In this document: piece after piece, positions 1 to 12,984 of the stretch
How positions within the stretch are numbered: position 1 is the stretch's first letter
Layout: each line of letters opens with the position of its first letter
Source: Notospermus geniculatus
Taxonomy: Eukaryota > Nemertea > Pilidiophora > Heteronemertea > Lineidae
NCBI GenBank assembly: GCA_002633025.1
Contig: NMRB01000062.1
Span: 710,242-774,241, forward strand
Reading direction: 5' to 3'
DNA: 64,000 nucleotides
Notes under the pieces: model-generated
The model's database searches: none
The model's input: only the letters and a program-made list of their open reading frames with translations
Told to the model about the DNA's origin: nothing
Program-made: the position numbers and the translations under genes

Positions 1-1026
1 GTGTAGGTGAGGGTGGCATCACCTATTTTGAGGATAAATTATGTTTGAAATGGAATGTGGATCAAGATTTAGTGCTCCACCAAACTGATGAGTGTGTCTT
101 TTCACCAGCGTCATCGATCCTTGATGATCTCTCAGATTTGTTCAGTTTTGGAACATTCCACACCAGCTATAATTTCCGTGGAGTGGTGGAACAGTTCCAT
201 GTATGTTCACAGGTGGTCTTAATCTAGGATGTTAGGACTTGGCGAACCGTCCTCGCCCTTAGCTGCAGCTGTTGATACCAACAACGAAACACTTCAAACC
301 GATCAAATGAATTCTTGATGAGGTGGAAAGCCTTCAAGTGGTTGCTGTGAACTTATTCAGAATCTTCACCATAACTTCAAACGTAAATTAAACTTGTTTG
401 TTAATAAACTACATTGTAGTTTCAGGATGAATTGCAGTTAAACTTCGAGTACTTACCAAGGTTAAGGAGCGGGAATATTGGTTCTACTGCGAGTTTGTAA
501 AAAGAATCCACTGATATTCACTTGCACCAGAAATTTCCAAATGCAATTAACAAGACCTCATGCTCGCCAAAAATCATGCCCTTAAGCGTACTTCAGTGAA
601 TAGAAAACTGTGTTGCACTCAGGAAATGGTACTTTATGTAGCCAATCAGATGCAAGTATGCATTGCACAGATGTCGTCTAATTGATCTGCACGTGAATGA
701 CAGTGGATGCTGGATGCTGGTTCTCATCGTTTGATAGTTATGTCGAATTGAAAACTCTTTCATGATGTCTGAGTATAATGCCGATATGAAGTTACATCCA
801 GTTCTTAGGAAACTGCTACAACTTGAGAGTTGCTTGTCAGACGATATGTTCAGAATATGAAAAAAACTATTGAGAAGATGAGCTCTCTGTACCGAAACTG
901 AGTGAGTTACAGCTGTCTGGTCCCGGACAGACCCACACTTCATGTGATAGAGAGGGTGACTCTTAGTGCAGGTTTTTTCTGACATAGCCAGGTTTTCTCT
1001 CGGTGATCGGAAAGGTGCTTCAAGCC
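1..1026. other. no recognised feature
   Basis: AT-rich non-coding sequence. A minus-strand open frame covering 593-1051 has no recognisable protein features and runs into the inverted-repeat element that follows. Confidence 0.5.
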
Positions 1027-1241
1027 AGCAGCACACCAGGCGATATCGCAAGGGATCTGATCACCAGCGAGTAAAATCGGCTATTGACACCAGGTGTGCA
1101 CTGGACAGCGATTTGCGGAATCCTCTCGCCAGCGATGTTTGCCCAATATAAAACAAAATCAAAGCCGACATCGCCTGGTCTGCGGAGGCTGGCGAGAAGA
1201 TCACTGGCAAGGAGATCACCTGGTGTGCTGCTGTCCCTCAA
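1027..1241 (+). mobile_element. inverted-repeat element (MITE-like), family B copy 1
   Basis: Ends are inverted copies of CAGCAGCACACCAGGYGAT. A related copy in the same orientation lies at 15709-15938, sharing ends and middle (GACACCAGGTGTGCACTG, GGAATCCTCTCGCCA). No transposase is encoded, so it is a non-autonomous DNA element. Confidence 0.7.
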
Positions 1242-1334
1242 ACAATAGGTAAGCAATAGAAATGCTATTGTTGGATTATTTTAATGTAATGTAGGAGTAA
1301 ATTAGAGAACTTCACACTTTTAAAGAGTATATTT

Positions 1335-1495
1335 TCTAATCACATGCAAACTGGGCATTTCTTGGAGTTGAACCTAGAATGTCACACATAACAGGAACTT
1401 CTAATCACATGCAAATTTGGCATGTCTTGGAATTGAACCGAGAGCCTCCCACATAACAGGAACTGATCTTCCCACTCTGCCGTTCTGATGGGAGT
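1335..1495 (-). mobile_element. tRNA-derived SINE fragments
   Basis: On the minus strand GGTTCAATTCC (B box) follows an A-box-like region. A piece including TCTAATCACATGCAAA is present twice (about 1335 and 1400), indicating a partial duplication. Belongs to the SINE family described at 16790-17120. Confidence 0.5.
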
Positions 1496-1499
1496 TAAT

Positions 1500-3588
1500 G
1501 TCTTCTAAACAGTTGGAAGTCATAATGACTTGTTACATTTATGGTAATTCATACTATGTTCCTAGTATCTTGTCATTATAAATAATCATTTAATGACAAA
1601 GTGTGTAACCCAAGCACCTAATAAATCATTTATGAGGCGGCAGAGGAAAACCCATCGGATGTCATTGGATGATCAACCACGGCTGTTAGATTACCTGGGT
1701 ATCGATCTGCTACTGTTTACCTGTTATGAAATTCATTTCAGCCATTGAAATGTGTGTGGGTTCACCAAGGTCATTAACAATTTCCTCAAATGTGACATAT
1801 CTTACAGGTTTTCCTATGCAGCCTCACATCTACTTTAAGGGGGACAATTACACGCATGCTTCCTACTGCAGGACACCCACAGGCATAATCCTGTCATGAA
1901 TATTCCAGCATCTTCTGATTTCAACGTAAACAGATATTAGTTTTAAGTGCAGCCATGAATTATCTCTGCTATGCCTGCGAAAATATGCAAACTAATATCA
2001 TCAGGTATGCAATAATAGGCTTATCAGAAGTAATCAATGATCATGTACTTCCTTTTGGGGTGACCTAAGCGGCCTAGAGTTGGTTATGGGCGGACACAAT
2101 CAGTGAACGAAGATGGACAGAATGGAGTGCCTATGGAGGGCATGTGGAGTGTGGATGGAGGGCATGTGGAGTGTGGATGGAGGGCATGTGGAGGGCAGGT
2201 GAAGTGAAATGGAGTGCATTGTGGTTGCATGTGAATTTCTGGTTGAGGTGAATGTCACCAGAATGGGAGCCTATCATTGGGCCTACCACGTCCCTGCCTA
2301 TTCATGCTGTCTCTTCTGGTAAGGATTGTAAGTGACAGGTCATTCATGTCGTTAAGGTTCTATCAGTATGCCAAGAATCGATAATGGAAGTGATATGAAC
2401 CCTTGTCGTATCACTTATCGACTGGATTAGGCGCACTGCTTCCTTTTCTAGCCCTGCAATTGTCTTCCACCACGGGTGCTGCAGACAGGCATATCCGTTC
2501 ATTGTGCATTCAACTTTGAAGTTCAGTTTCAGCGTGGTTCAAAGACAGCTGGCCTTGTCTGGTAAGGTTGAAGTTGCATTCAAATACCATTTGATTTTGA
2601 CTTATACCGGATGTCAAAAACACCAGTCGCGAAGCAACTTTGAAATGGAGGCATGGCCGAGTTGTACAGCTCACCAAGGTGAGTTTTTAAAATGGCATAG
2701 CATCCGTCATTATTGGTTGGCTGGGAATGTCTCATAACCGCTTAGGCTAGTGACCTAAAATTTTGTACTGATGTACCCATAGGTGGTCAAATGACCTAGT
2801 CACATACCAAATTTCAGTTGAAGCTGATTCTTGATTGGTGAGCCGCTGGGACCATCTGCAGGTCGACTGAATCCGAAATCACTATTTATGCCATAAAAGT
2901 GCTGGTAGGCCTACATATACCGGTATAATCTTCAATTTTAGCTATTTTGAGGTTAGATGTCTTTGTCTTCTTGGTCCCACTCTACAGTTTTGTGGTCTCG
3001 CTCCCCATTCTTTCTATAATTGCAGCATTTTGAGTTCTCGATAAAGAAAACTTCCCTGCAGTCTGTTGATAACTCGGCATGCCAAATTATACCACCGATA
3101 GATGCTATGAAAAAATTTGTTTTGTGATAACCTGCAGTCATGCTGGCGATGATATGGAAGTCTCTCCGGGTATGATTACGTTGTCATTCCCATGAGGTAA
3201 ATCATTGTGTGCCCTGCGGCCAAATGAAAAACCCTCGTCGCTGGATCATGTGCATACTCCGCATCAATTTTCAAAATTCATTTAAAATTTCAGTTAATCA
3301 GTTCTTTGTTATGCCAGATGACGATTCTTGACATTTTGCCGAGTATTTTCAATGAAGGCTTATTTTACATTTTCTGCTGATTTGACAAAATTTAGTAGTA
3401 AATTGCCTTCTAGTTTCTTGCATTAGTTTGCTGTAGTTCAAGACTGACTTCAGGCATGGCTGTTAATTAACGAGTTCAATTTGTAGGAATCAGTCATTGC
3501 AAACTTACAAACAATATCAAGTATTAAAAGATTGAGGTCTTTTGAAGACTTCTCTTGCAACAAAATTTTCTTCCTTAAAAAGTTGAAG
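1500..3588. other. mostly featureless; short tandem repeat at about 2130-2200
   Basis: Three imperfect tandem units of about 24 bp built on GGATGGAGGGCATGTGGAGTG lie at about 2130-2200. Nothing else is recognised in this stretch. Confidence 0.5.
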
Positions 3589-3591
3589 TTT

Positions 3592-3853
3592 GGTTTTATA
3601 GCCTAATATCACGAATGGGGTCTCATCTGACTTTACACTTCAGCCCGGTCTGTCCTGAAACCTTTCAGCAATTCAGATGAGCTGCTCATTCAGTGCCAAA
3701 GTCAAGCATTTCCAACCGATACGCATTTATACGCCTGGGTCAAGAGTGGCCAGTAAAGAGGCTTGCCCAAAGTCTCACGTCACAGTGGAATTCGAACCCC
3801 CAGGACCCTCTGATCTCTAGTCCAAGACCCAAACCACTACACCACCATGGCTC
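3592..3853 (-). mobile_element. tRNA-derived SINE, family S1 copy 1
   Basis: Minus strand reads GGAGCCATGGTGGTGTAGTGG (A box), then GGGGGTTCGAATTCC (B box), then a unique tail ending near ATTAGGCTATAAAACC. The same structure occurs complete on the plus strand at 41291-41580, and as a tail only at 57217-57312. Confidence 0.75.
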
Positions 3854-4561
3854 CATCCAGGCTGTGCGCAGACGTATTTGGAACAGCATTATTAAGTTTG
3901 CAGCTGAGTTGACTGTGAGGTGCAAGGGCAAGTAAAAGACTCCATCCAAGTGAGGAACATTGTAGCTTGTGATGGCCTGTGTTCCATACTCACCAGGGCC
4001 AATGATGCTTTGACTTCGGTCCTGATGGAAAAAATTGAAAACTGCGAATGTCGCTGTGCATGGCAGTTGCTCAGCTGAACATTATTCTTCTACGTGCACC
4101 TAGCTTTACCAATTATATTCCCAACCTGTGGCTTTGGCCACATAGAAGATTGTTCCCTGAACCAGCCCCTGTAGTGCTGACTCAGACAAGGTCAGAGATA
4201 GCAGACGAGATTGATTCGGTGGACATGACGAACATGCCCCCGACATGCTCTCACCAACTTCCCACCATCGTCGCGTCAAGATGATTATCGGACCATTTGG
4301 CAAGCCATCAGTTTCCCACTTGGGAAACTTCAATTGCACTTCACTGGCCCTTCACGATTCATGCTGTGCCTGAAATTGATAAAGTCAAAAGTTTACTATT
4401 GGTTTTTTGTGTCATGGAAATTTTTATTGACTTCACTGCATGCGCTGCTTTACCAAACTATGAGCTGTATTTTGTCCTCTTTGATGCATTGGATCAAACC
4501 TTTGAGGAACTGAGGGTAGCCTCAGTTGTGGGTGTATAGTCAGATGTCACAGCCGTCTGCC

Positions 4562-4658
4562 ACATCCTCCCACAGCAGAGGTTTTCACCTCATTTGTGTG
4601 CAAGATTATGAAGAGGAACAAGACCAAACCCTGCTATGGGAGGATGATCTGCCGTTGT
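4562..4658. mobile_element. short hairpin element, copy 1
   Basis: Starts with ATCCTCCCACAGCAG and ends with CCTGCTATGGGAGGATG, forming inverted ends around about 60 bp. A second copy is at 30127-30222. Confidence 0.6.
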
Positions 4659-4659
4659 T

Positions 4660-5560
4660 GGATCATCATCTTCTGCACCAAAAGTACAAATGTATGAGCC
4701 ATATTTTGCTTTTTGAGGCCATAAGTGAATCAGACCTTTTACAAATTTGCTGTTAGTATATTACAAACTACATGTATATCAGGCATGCAACCTCAGATGG
4801 AATCCGTGTTTTTAGTCAGACATCATACAGCCATTGGCCACATTCTGCCTTCTCTTGCCTGGCCATCTTATGCTCGAATTCCTTGAAATGGTTCGTATCT
4901 AATATCATAAAGTGTGGGTGAAATTTTCAGAGTCACTTTTCATTCTGTGGGCACGAAATGATTAGAAGTCGAAATGATAAGAAGGCAGACACTTCCTCTC
5001 CATTAGCAACATCAGGATATTACTCCAGGAGTGCTGAATTCTTATGTGTATCATGATCATTATTTAGGTACGAAACCCGAATCCCAAGTTTTTCTGCACA
5101 ACTGTGAGAGCATCCCATAGAATCGCTCGCTAAAAAAATATGTGATTTATTAATTTGAAGTGATCCTTTGCCTGTCTGAGGGAATCAAATTATCCCTAAT
5201 TCATCCAGGAAAGAAGGGAAACTAAGGTTAATGCACTGGACAGACATATCATAATTCAATTTCCATCAAACGGCCATACCATTGTCTGGCCTGATGGACA
5301 TCGAATGGTCGAATGGGGAGGAATATTGGTCAGGAAAGTGTATGATTTCTTGGTATCCTTATTGGTGATGTCTGTCGCTCTCCATCATCACCGTCATTGG
5401 GTCTCTTTCCGATGTGATTTAGGGCGTGATTTGGTGAGTAGAGGAGCATGTCTCGTATCATCCACTTCGTGCTGAGGAGTGGGGATATTGAGTGGTGCTT
5501 GTCAACCCTTCAGTAGTAGAAGGCAGTATCTCTCCATGGAAGCATGGGTGATTCGAGTGA
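4660..5560. other. no recognised feature
   Basis: Non-coding sequence without gene, RNA or repeat that I can identify. Confidence 0.4.
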
Positions 5561-5564
5561 CAAC

Positions 5565-5935
5565 TACACCCTATTGTGTATTTGGTAGTTGAGTTATTAC
5601 TTCATTTTACAACACTTCCACTACAGGGTTTTTGGTAGCGGTAGTGGATTACAGAGCTAAAACCTCAATTGACTACAGTGCCACACCAGTCTACTTGGTA
5701 GTGGGGGACAGAGAACTATTAACTACACTTCTAATGCACTGTACTTCATAATGGAGGATAGAGCTATTACTTCAGTTGACTACACTTCCACTACAGTGTA
5801 ATTGGTAGTGGAGAATAGAGCTATTACTTCGGTTGACGACACTTCCACTATGTACTTTGAAACTGTACTTCATTTGGAGAATAGTGCTGTTACCAAGTAC
5901 ACTGTAGTGGAAGTGGACCTATTGCTTCAATTTAC
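5565..5935 (+). repeat. degenerate tandem repeat, unit about 60-66 bp
   Basis: Units built on TTACTTCAGTTGACTACACTT then CCACTACAGTGTA and TTGGTAGTGGAGAATAGAGC recur about five to six times with strong divergence. The last unit includes an inverted copy (TACACTGTAGTGGAAGTGG). Confidence 0.6.
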
Positions 5936-8233
5936 TGGTCATGGCCCCCACATGAGGCGACGACTAGCAACAACTACCACAAAAATTAAACAATTCATAT
6001 TCAGAAACTGTTGTTGGCAACCTTTTCAGTTGTTGCCAATTCCTAGCAGACAGGGTAACCACCAGTGGAAATTATCACAGCCAGGCAATGTAATACTTCA
6101 GTTGATCACTGCCTCTCACTGAAGCCTGCGAAATAAAAAAGGAACAAGTACATCAGTTCAATGTCCATTAAGTAATGGTATTCAATCTCCATCAGCAACA
6201 TCCCAGTCTAAACCACGCTTGGCGTCTTACTAATCTCATGTCAAATGCACCTTTGGTGCTCTCATAGACCACTCTCATTTCATATTTCTTTGAAGCACAA
6301 TGTTCTGGATATAAGCAAGGTCTGCTTAATACCCTTATAACAAAATCACTATGATATATTGTAGAAATAACACACTCAGATGTATTAATAGCGGAGCCGT
6401 CTGAACCTGTATCAATTTGCTGCAGAGTCTCTCAGATGAATCACCTACTTTTCTTCAAAACACAATCTTCTTAATGCAGGCACTATCATTCTGTTTGCAG
6501 AACATTTTCGGTGAACCAAATCGTGTTGACTCTGAGATCAAATCACGTTAGAATCATGATTGCAGACATAATTACCTCTTGTAGAGAATTCGTGATATAG
6601 CTGTATTACAGAAGTGATATTGAAGCAAATTGCGTGGATTGTATCACGTACTTGGAGCTCTTTGGGTCATTATTGCTTTCAACCAGTGTCAACAATGACT
6701 GAGTTGACGTGGATGACAGTCAGATATTGCTGAAGATGACAAGAGGATACTTGGAAGTATGGGATAGGGAGACAACTGTCATGATTCTTGAAGTTTTGGG
6801 ATGTCTAGTCTGGGTTCTATTCTCACCATCAGGAGAATGACAATAGGCTACAGACTGGAACCACCTGAAGTGGATCTACTTGAGCCTAGACAGAAAATGT
6901 GAGTTAATGAATGCAGTGAAGGCAGGTTTCCCCAACGGCGGTTTCCCCGACTTGCCACATAGTTTGTCCATAGTTGCAATGACTGTCACTGACCATCAGG
7001 AATGGCCTTTGTTCATAGTTTCAATGACCATTAGCTCTTGACTGGTTGAATGGCAGTCCTGTTGAATTGCAAAAGAGCAACATGATGGGTGTGAAAAACA
7101 CTTGGCAGATCGTCGTGAATCAAAGCTTAGATTGCGCGGCATATTTCAATTAACCATGTTTTTATTCAACATGCATCTCCATAAAGTGATTGCACAATCA
7201 TGCCATGCCGATAATTTGGTTTACTTCAAATTCTCTACCGTGTCATCATGCTGATAATAATGCAGATTCAATTTGTTTCGTATTTTCCACTTGCTTGGTC
7301 AGGAGCCGTGACTGAAAGTTATTGAACCCACTTCACAAGCAAAATTGGCAAAAATGGTGTCTTTTATGGCCTTGTTATCATCAGTGCCAGAGATTTCTTG
7401 CTGCTTTGACTGTGAGTTGGATGCCTCCATGCTGGCCTCCATGGTAAAAGTAAGGCACTATCTCAAGTTGTGGTCAGTGGGAGCATGTTTGATTGAAAGA
7501 ACAGCCATACTCTACACTACAGTGTACTTGGTCATGCTGGATATGGCTGTTCCTTCAATTGACCATCACCCTGCTGCTCAGAAGCGAAGATACCGTCTTT
7601 TATCATTCGAAGGCCAAATAATTGCCTGATTATCAAGTGACTCTTTGTAGTCATGTCATCTGTGAAAGCAATTTGTCATCTGTGACAGGAATACAGAAGA
7701 TCTCCTGTAATCATTTATGATTTCATGGTTGGGAAATTCGATTCTGATATCTGATTATGGATATTATATCGGCATTTGTGATTTCACCTCATTACCAAGG
7801 TGACTGGTGTCGATGTTTTCATCCTTAATTGTGAGAAACTGATGAGAATGCAGAACAGTTGCTGGTTATTGGAGCACACTTTGATTGAGAACAGAAATTC
7901 TGGTCAACCTATTGATACCAAGGTCAATCTTTCTTTAGGTTTCAGGAAAAAGAGAGCTGATGCTTTGATATTGTGGGAGCAAACTGGTACAGATTTCATC
8001 TTGACAGCATGACATTACCAGTGCCATTTCTGTCAATTTCATTGAGAACCATTCTCCAATCAAAGCTATTTCTGGTAGGAATGATGGGCTGACCAGAGGA
8101 ATACAAATGGCCTCATTCCAATTCTTCAATTTAATTTTCAATATGGCCACCAATATGGCCACCAGTAGCCATCTATCTTGAAATTGGCTTCCATCGATTT
8201 CAGGGACAACCAATCGTCTGATCAAATTGATTT
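5936..8233. other. no recognised feature
   Basis: Non-coding sequence. A frame at 7345-7629 has no protein-family features and is interpreted as chance. Confidence 0.4.
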
Positions 8234-9175
8234 TTAGCTCACCCGTGAGCTTTTGTCGTCAGTCAGCGTCCGTCGTCCGTCGTCGTCCGTCGTCTGTCGT
8301 CGTCCGTCGTCGTCCGTCGTCGTCGTCCGTTAGCAGGGCACGTTTTGTAACCGCCAGAGCTATTGATCTGAAACTTGGTACATATATACCCCTAGGTCAG
8401 ATGACCTATGACACCAAGTTTCGGTCCGATTCGATTCTTGGTTTGGCCTCCAGGTGGCCAAAACCAAAAACACAAAAAGTGCAATAACTCCTGAACTAAT
8501 GACTGGATCTTCTCCAAATTTTTATCATAGGTGTATCTAGTTAGGATACATAACATATGTAACGGGTTTTTGATTTGACCTACTTTTCAAGGTCACAGAG
8601 GTCAAAGTGCGACAAAAGTAACGAACCTGCCACATTTCTTAATTATTTCACCGAGAGTCTTCATATCTTGCATAAATATGTATTGGAGGGGTACCTTCAA
8701 AAATACAGAGTTTCGGCCCGATCGGAATCCAATATGGCCGCCAGGTGGCGTAACCTGAAAATCATCCAAGTGCTAAAACTCAGGAACGGCTTGACCCAGA
8801 GTGCTCAAACTTGATATTTACCTCCCTCTTGATGACCTTTACATGCACGTCAAATTTCGGCCTCATTAAACTTCCAATATGGCTGCCAGGTGGCGTACCC
8901 CGAAAACCATCAAATGTGCTATAACTCAGGAACGACTTGACCCAGAGGGCTCAAATGTGCTGTGTGGCTCCCTCTAGATGACCTTTAAGTGCATATGGCA
9001 TTTTGGCCCGATCGGACATCCAATATGGCCGCCAGGTGCCATAACCCCCAAATCATTGGAAGTCCTACAACTTGGGAATGACTCGACCAAGATTGCTCAT
9101 AACTGACATACACCTCTCTCTGTCATTATGCTATGTTCAAACGGGTGAGCACATGGTCCATGGACCATTTCATTG
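8234..9175 (+). mobile_element. ~1 kb TAGCTCACC element, copy 1
   Basis: Begins TTTTTAGCTCACCCGTGAGC followed by a GTCCGTCGTC-rich tract, then TCTGAAACTTGGTACATAT, and a series of related segments of about 150 bp, each containing CAATATGGCCGCCAGGTGGCG and CAGGAACGACTTGACCCA-like text. Ends ACGGGTGAGCACATGGTCC. Copy 2 at 28886-29975 shares the entire layout. No protein is encoded, so it is a non-autonomous repeat of unknown class. Confidence 0.75.
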
Positions 9176-10090
9176 GTGCATATGTTGGGGGAGGCTCAAG
9201 GAAGGTACCTTCCGAAAATGGACATGCCACCTTTTGAAATATGCGCACCATTTTCAAAATGAGTTTCCACAGTTTGAGGAAAATTCAATAAAACACACAG
9301 GACGTACCATGCTCTGCATTGGTTGCTCTTGTTTCTATCCTGCTCATGGCATCAAGGACCTACATGTATATACTGTCAGTGTATAGGTCCTGATGGCATG
9401 TTTGAAGAATCACTCTGACCTAACCTGGCATCGTTTGCATCCAGCCCCAGTCATGCCCTCCCGTATTTTATACCATGGTAACTTCCCCGCACGATATATT
9501 TCACGGTCACTGGATCTGCATTGGTGCAAGTCGATCAAAAACCCTGTGATTGGCATCTGGATAAACAGGCCAAAGTCCCCGGCGTCTTTATCAGTCAACC
9601 AAAGGATTGATTGGTGAAAAATCCTGAACTCAGGGCATGTTTGGTAATTCTTTTTTCATTCTCCGCTTGGCTGATTTGATCAACTCGGCTGTCCTTTCAC
9701 TCCGAGCAGTTCTGTCACCGGCGCACTCAGTGGAAATTCCTCAGTTTGTGTTCGTTCTAACTGCCCGTATCACCTCAATCAACTCTCTGTACCAAGTGTT
9801 TTTGTCGCAGTAGGCAAGTTTCTTTGACTTGGATGATTTGAGCTGGTTAATGACCACGGGAGTTTGTTGATGGCTGTATCTCCTTGGAGGATGATTTCCG
9901 TTCTGATGAATACCACTCCTCTTTCTATGGGAATTTTCTTTCAGGTTAAAGCGAAGATGTTGGTTGAGTAGCCCTGAGTGCATCTTGATAAACTAGAATC
10001 CGTTTCTCTTCTGCAGCTCGCCTACAAAATTGGAATCATCTACAGTTTAACCTCTCCATACAAGACCCTTTTGGGTCTGACCGGTCATGT
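9176..10090. other. no recognised feature
   Basis: Non-coding; nothing identified beyond short unlinked frames. Confidence 0.4.
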
Positions 10091-10094
10091 CCTA

Positions 10095-10235
10095 AAGGTG
10101 GTCCTACATGTGAGAGTTCTCTATGGGCAACTCAACCACAGAAAACTATGGGCAGTCGTTTGTGTCGTTGGTCCCACGGTAGCTAGGAAACCAACAATGG
10201 TAAATTACCCATTGAGAGCCAAAATGACTAATGAC
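10095..10235. mobile_element. palindromic element family A, copy 1
   Basis: Contains the family signature GAGAGTTCTCTATGGGCAAC, AGAAAACTATGGGCAGTCGT, TTGTGTCGTTGGTC and the inverted end TTACCCATTGAGAGCCA. Other copies: 12095-12270, 20515-20600 (partial), 30620-30792, 31012-31167, 31688-31850, 37385-37545, 44260-44450 and 58935-59107. Confidence 0.7.
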
Positions 10236-10411
10236 ACATGCAATTCTGACCAAACTTGGGCATGTTGGATGTCCTTGCTGAGGGCAGGTGCCACTGCAGT
10301 TTGAACCCTTCAAATGGAGGGCACATACATGAAATTGGTGAGGCTTCTTGGATGGTGAATGGATCACGTGGCCCACTCTAGCAAAAGTACAGAGGAGATG
10401 ATCAACGGCTA

Positions 10412-10512
10412 TACAACACAATAGCTGAAATGTACATCTCTGCAGATTGACAATAGTAGTGGACAGCAGTTATAATAGTAGAGTAAACTGATGACCAGTG
10501 ATGATCACCTGA
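10412..10512. repeat. dispersed repeat shared with 42990-43090
   Basis: AATAGCTGAAATGTACATCT, CTCTGCAGATTGACAA, GTAGTGGACAGCAGT and AACTGATGACCAGTGATGAT recur with few changes in CPSF2 intron 7. Function unknown. Confidence 0.6.
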
Positions 10513-10879
10513 GACATGTGCCTACTTTTGCTGGAGCGACTCAAAAATAGGAGAATTTCCCACCATACTACATCCTACGAACTATTATTACATAAATTCA
10601 ATATATCGCTTTCTTTGGCTTCCCTTCGGCAACAATTTCTCGTCTTCAGGATTTCAAAGGGTACTTACGCTTGCGACTAATTTCCGCACTATATTGAAGT
10701 GTGGCAAGAATTGAGCTGTGATTTAATTGGCAATTGTTGCACTCTTTCCGTCTCCTTCACTTCAGCTTCCTCACAGCCGGAATCTCTTGAGGCGATTCAC
10801 TGCAGTTAAACTTGTACCAAGGACACTCGTGGATGGAAATGAACTGTTCTGAGTTAAAAGGTTGGTTGCAGAGGTCAGT

Positions 10880-11375
10880 CAGAATGAAATGGACCTTGAA
10901 TGGAAACCTTTGCCAGGAGGACACCTCACTATTCAGGACAGCGACAAATTGATCATTTCTGTTCATTTTGACCTCTGTTATCAGGACGTCTCACAATTAA
11001 GGACAGCAATTGGCAGTCCCAATTTCATCCCTAGACCTCCAAAAGGAGAAGAACCTTTATCCAGTTTTGCCCACAGAAGTAGGTCCTGCTGTCTACACCA
11101 TTTTTTATGTCCTCTACATTGGAGCCTCCCGTAATGGACACCTCTGTATTCAGGACACTGAAGTTCATTACCAAACAGGTCATTCTCGCCTGACGAATGT
11201 TCTAATCATTCTTACCCTACCTGGAAAGTATTCGAATTGTGAAGTGACCGCAGGCCTTCATGTTGGTCATTTCTATTCTTTGTGACCTATGCAACCAGGA
11301 CACCTCTCAATTAAGGACAACACTGGTCAGTCCTGAAGGTGTCCTTAAAGAGAGGTTCCTCTATAGTTTAATCCT
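10880..11375. mobile_element. GGACACCTCT-type element, internally repeated
   Basis: Repeated GGACACCTCTCAATTAAGGA-like segments end in AGAGAGGTTCCTCTATAG. The same family is complete at 28708-28885, where it has inverted ends CAGTGGAACCTC / GAGGTTCCACTG. Confidence 0.5.
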
Positions 11376-11925
11376 ACAGCTCTCAATATCCAAAGTACAT
11401 TTATTTGACCGTTGAAGTTATCCTGGCTACAGACGAAGCAGATTGACTTCATCAGCCCAAGTCTACCTGTAATTACTGACTGCAATCAAGTCCATTGCCA
11501 AAACGACAAGCTGACCAAACTACTGTCCTCTCTATAAATGTAATCCGACCTCTTGTTGCCTTATCGAGATCCAATTCAGGTCCTATACTTGATTATATAT
11601 CATTTTCCTGCGAGCCGAGGGCAAACACAGCTTGGGTTGAATGATCCGATGATGTGATCTTTGATATGTGATCTCTGTTTGCTGTCGTCCTATGTCAACC
11701 GATGTCGTTATTAGCTCCTTTTGTTGGTTCAGCCTTGGTTTTATCGGCAAAGTTCTTCCATGTGTCAACCATGTTGACAGGTATCTCCCCTGAGATATAA
11801 GGTTATATTCAACTTTTTCAATAAATTTTCATTCCTGGCCTTTCTGTGACGTTTTGACTTTAAATCCTCCATACTGAACTAATCCAGCAAGGCCAAGAAG
11901 GCCAAGAAACTCACTCCATATTGGG

Positions 11926-12025
11926 TTCCATTTGGTACGGCTCCATGCATGGAGTGAGAAAATTCACTCCAGTTTGGGTGAATTTTCCCTCCATTTTATA
12001 TGGAGCTGTACCAAATGGAACTTAA
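11926..12025. repeat. inverted repeat (hairpin)
   Basis: TTCCATTTGGTACGGCTCCAT is matched by the inverted ATGGAGCTGTACCAAATGGAA about 60 bp further on, with a second small palindrome (CTCCATGCATGGAG) inside. Confidence 0.6.
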
Positions 12026-12094
12026 CATGCATTGAGTTTTCACATTGTGGAATTTGTGTACCGTAAGCACTGCTCCATCTGAGAATCTTCACAA

Positions 12095-12270
12095 GTGAGT
12101 TGGCTCTAGGGTTATTCAACCATAGAAAACCTTGGGCTCTCTATGGGTTATTCAACCATAGAAAATTTTGGCTCAGTCGTCAGGTCATTGGTCTCAGGGA
12201 AGCCATAAGGATACCATGAACTGCCCATTGAGAGGCAGCTTGCATAGAGAACTCTCACGTGGAGGAGTGC
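12095..12270. mobile_element. palindromic element family A, copy 2
   Basis: GAGTTGGCTCTAGGGTTATT, CAACCATAGAAAA, GGTCATTGGTCTCAG and the inverted half TGCCCATTGAGAGGCAGC, ending AACTCTCACGTGGAGGAG. The first half is partly duplicated. Confidence 0.65.
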
Positions 12271-12984
12271 CAATGATTATCTCTTCATTGCCACTGTGAT
12301 GAATCTTGCTGTGGTTTAACCTCGAGAACATGTCAGCAAAACCATTGGTTTGATTCCTTTATGGACACACCCACAGCAGAAACCTGCTCAGTTCTGCTTC
12401 CACATTGGTACTGTAAAGATCTTTTCTTCACTATTGAAAGTTGGACCGAAAAGTTTCCAATTGCACGACAGTCTTTAAAAGCTCAGTTGTTTGTTAGAAA
12501 CTTCACAAGATGTCAGATGAAAGTGTCCTGTATTTGAGAAGTAAATGTCGCTGGTACTTTACCAGCATCTTAAGGATTGAAATGAGTTGGCCAAGCCTAC
12601 ATAAGAAGAAAATTCGTAAAGTACATTGTCAGAGTGTGGTCTGCGGCTGTCAACTGAGTCTTCCTGAGTAAAAGTTTCCTGAAGTCTTAGAAATCATTTT
12701 ACTCAATCATCTTCTCAAACTTGCCTGCTTTCGAGAAACGAATGTCATTGTAATCTCAGCTTCCATTGAAGCTGAGAGAAGAGCGTAGAGGCAAGTTCTT
12801 AAAGTGCAGTACCACCTGAGTGGGATCAGCTAGTCGAGGATTTCCTCTGGTGAATCCCGGAAGTCCTACCTCATCCGTATTGTTGAAGTCTCCTGTACTT
12901 GAGAGATGATTGGTACTGTACTGTATCTGAGCATTGCATTGAACCCTTTTGGCTATTACATGGCACAACTAACCCGCCGGCCAT

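Noticed and set aside
593-1051. 152-codon minus-strand frame
   Set aside because: No family features, overlaps the start of an inverted-repeat element, composition as in surrounding non-coding DNA.
7345-7629. 94-codon plus-strand frame
   Set aside because: No domain, no splice context, and no similar text elsewhere; most likely chance.
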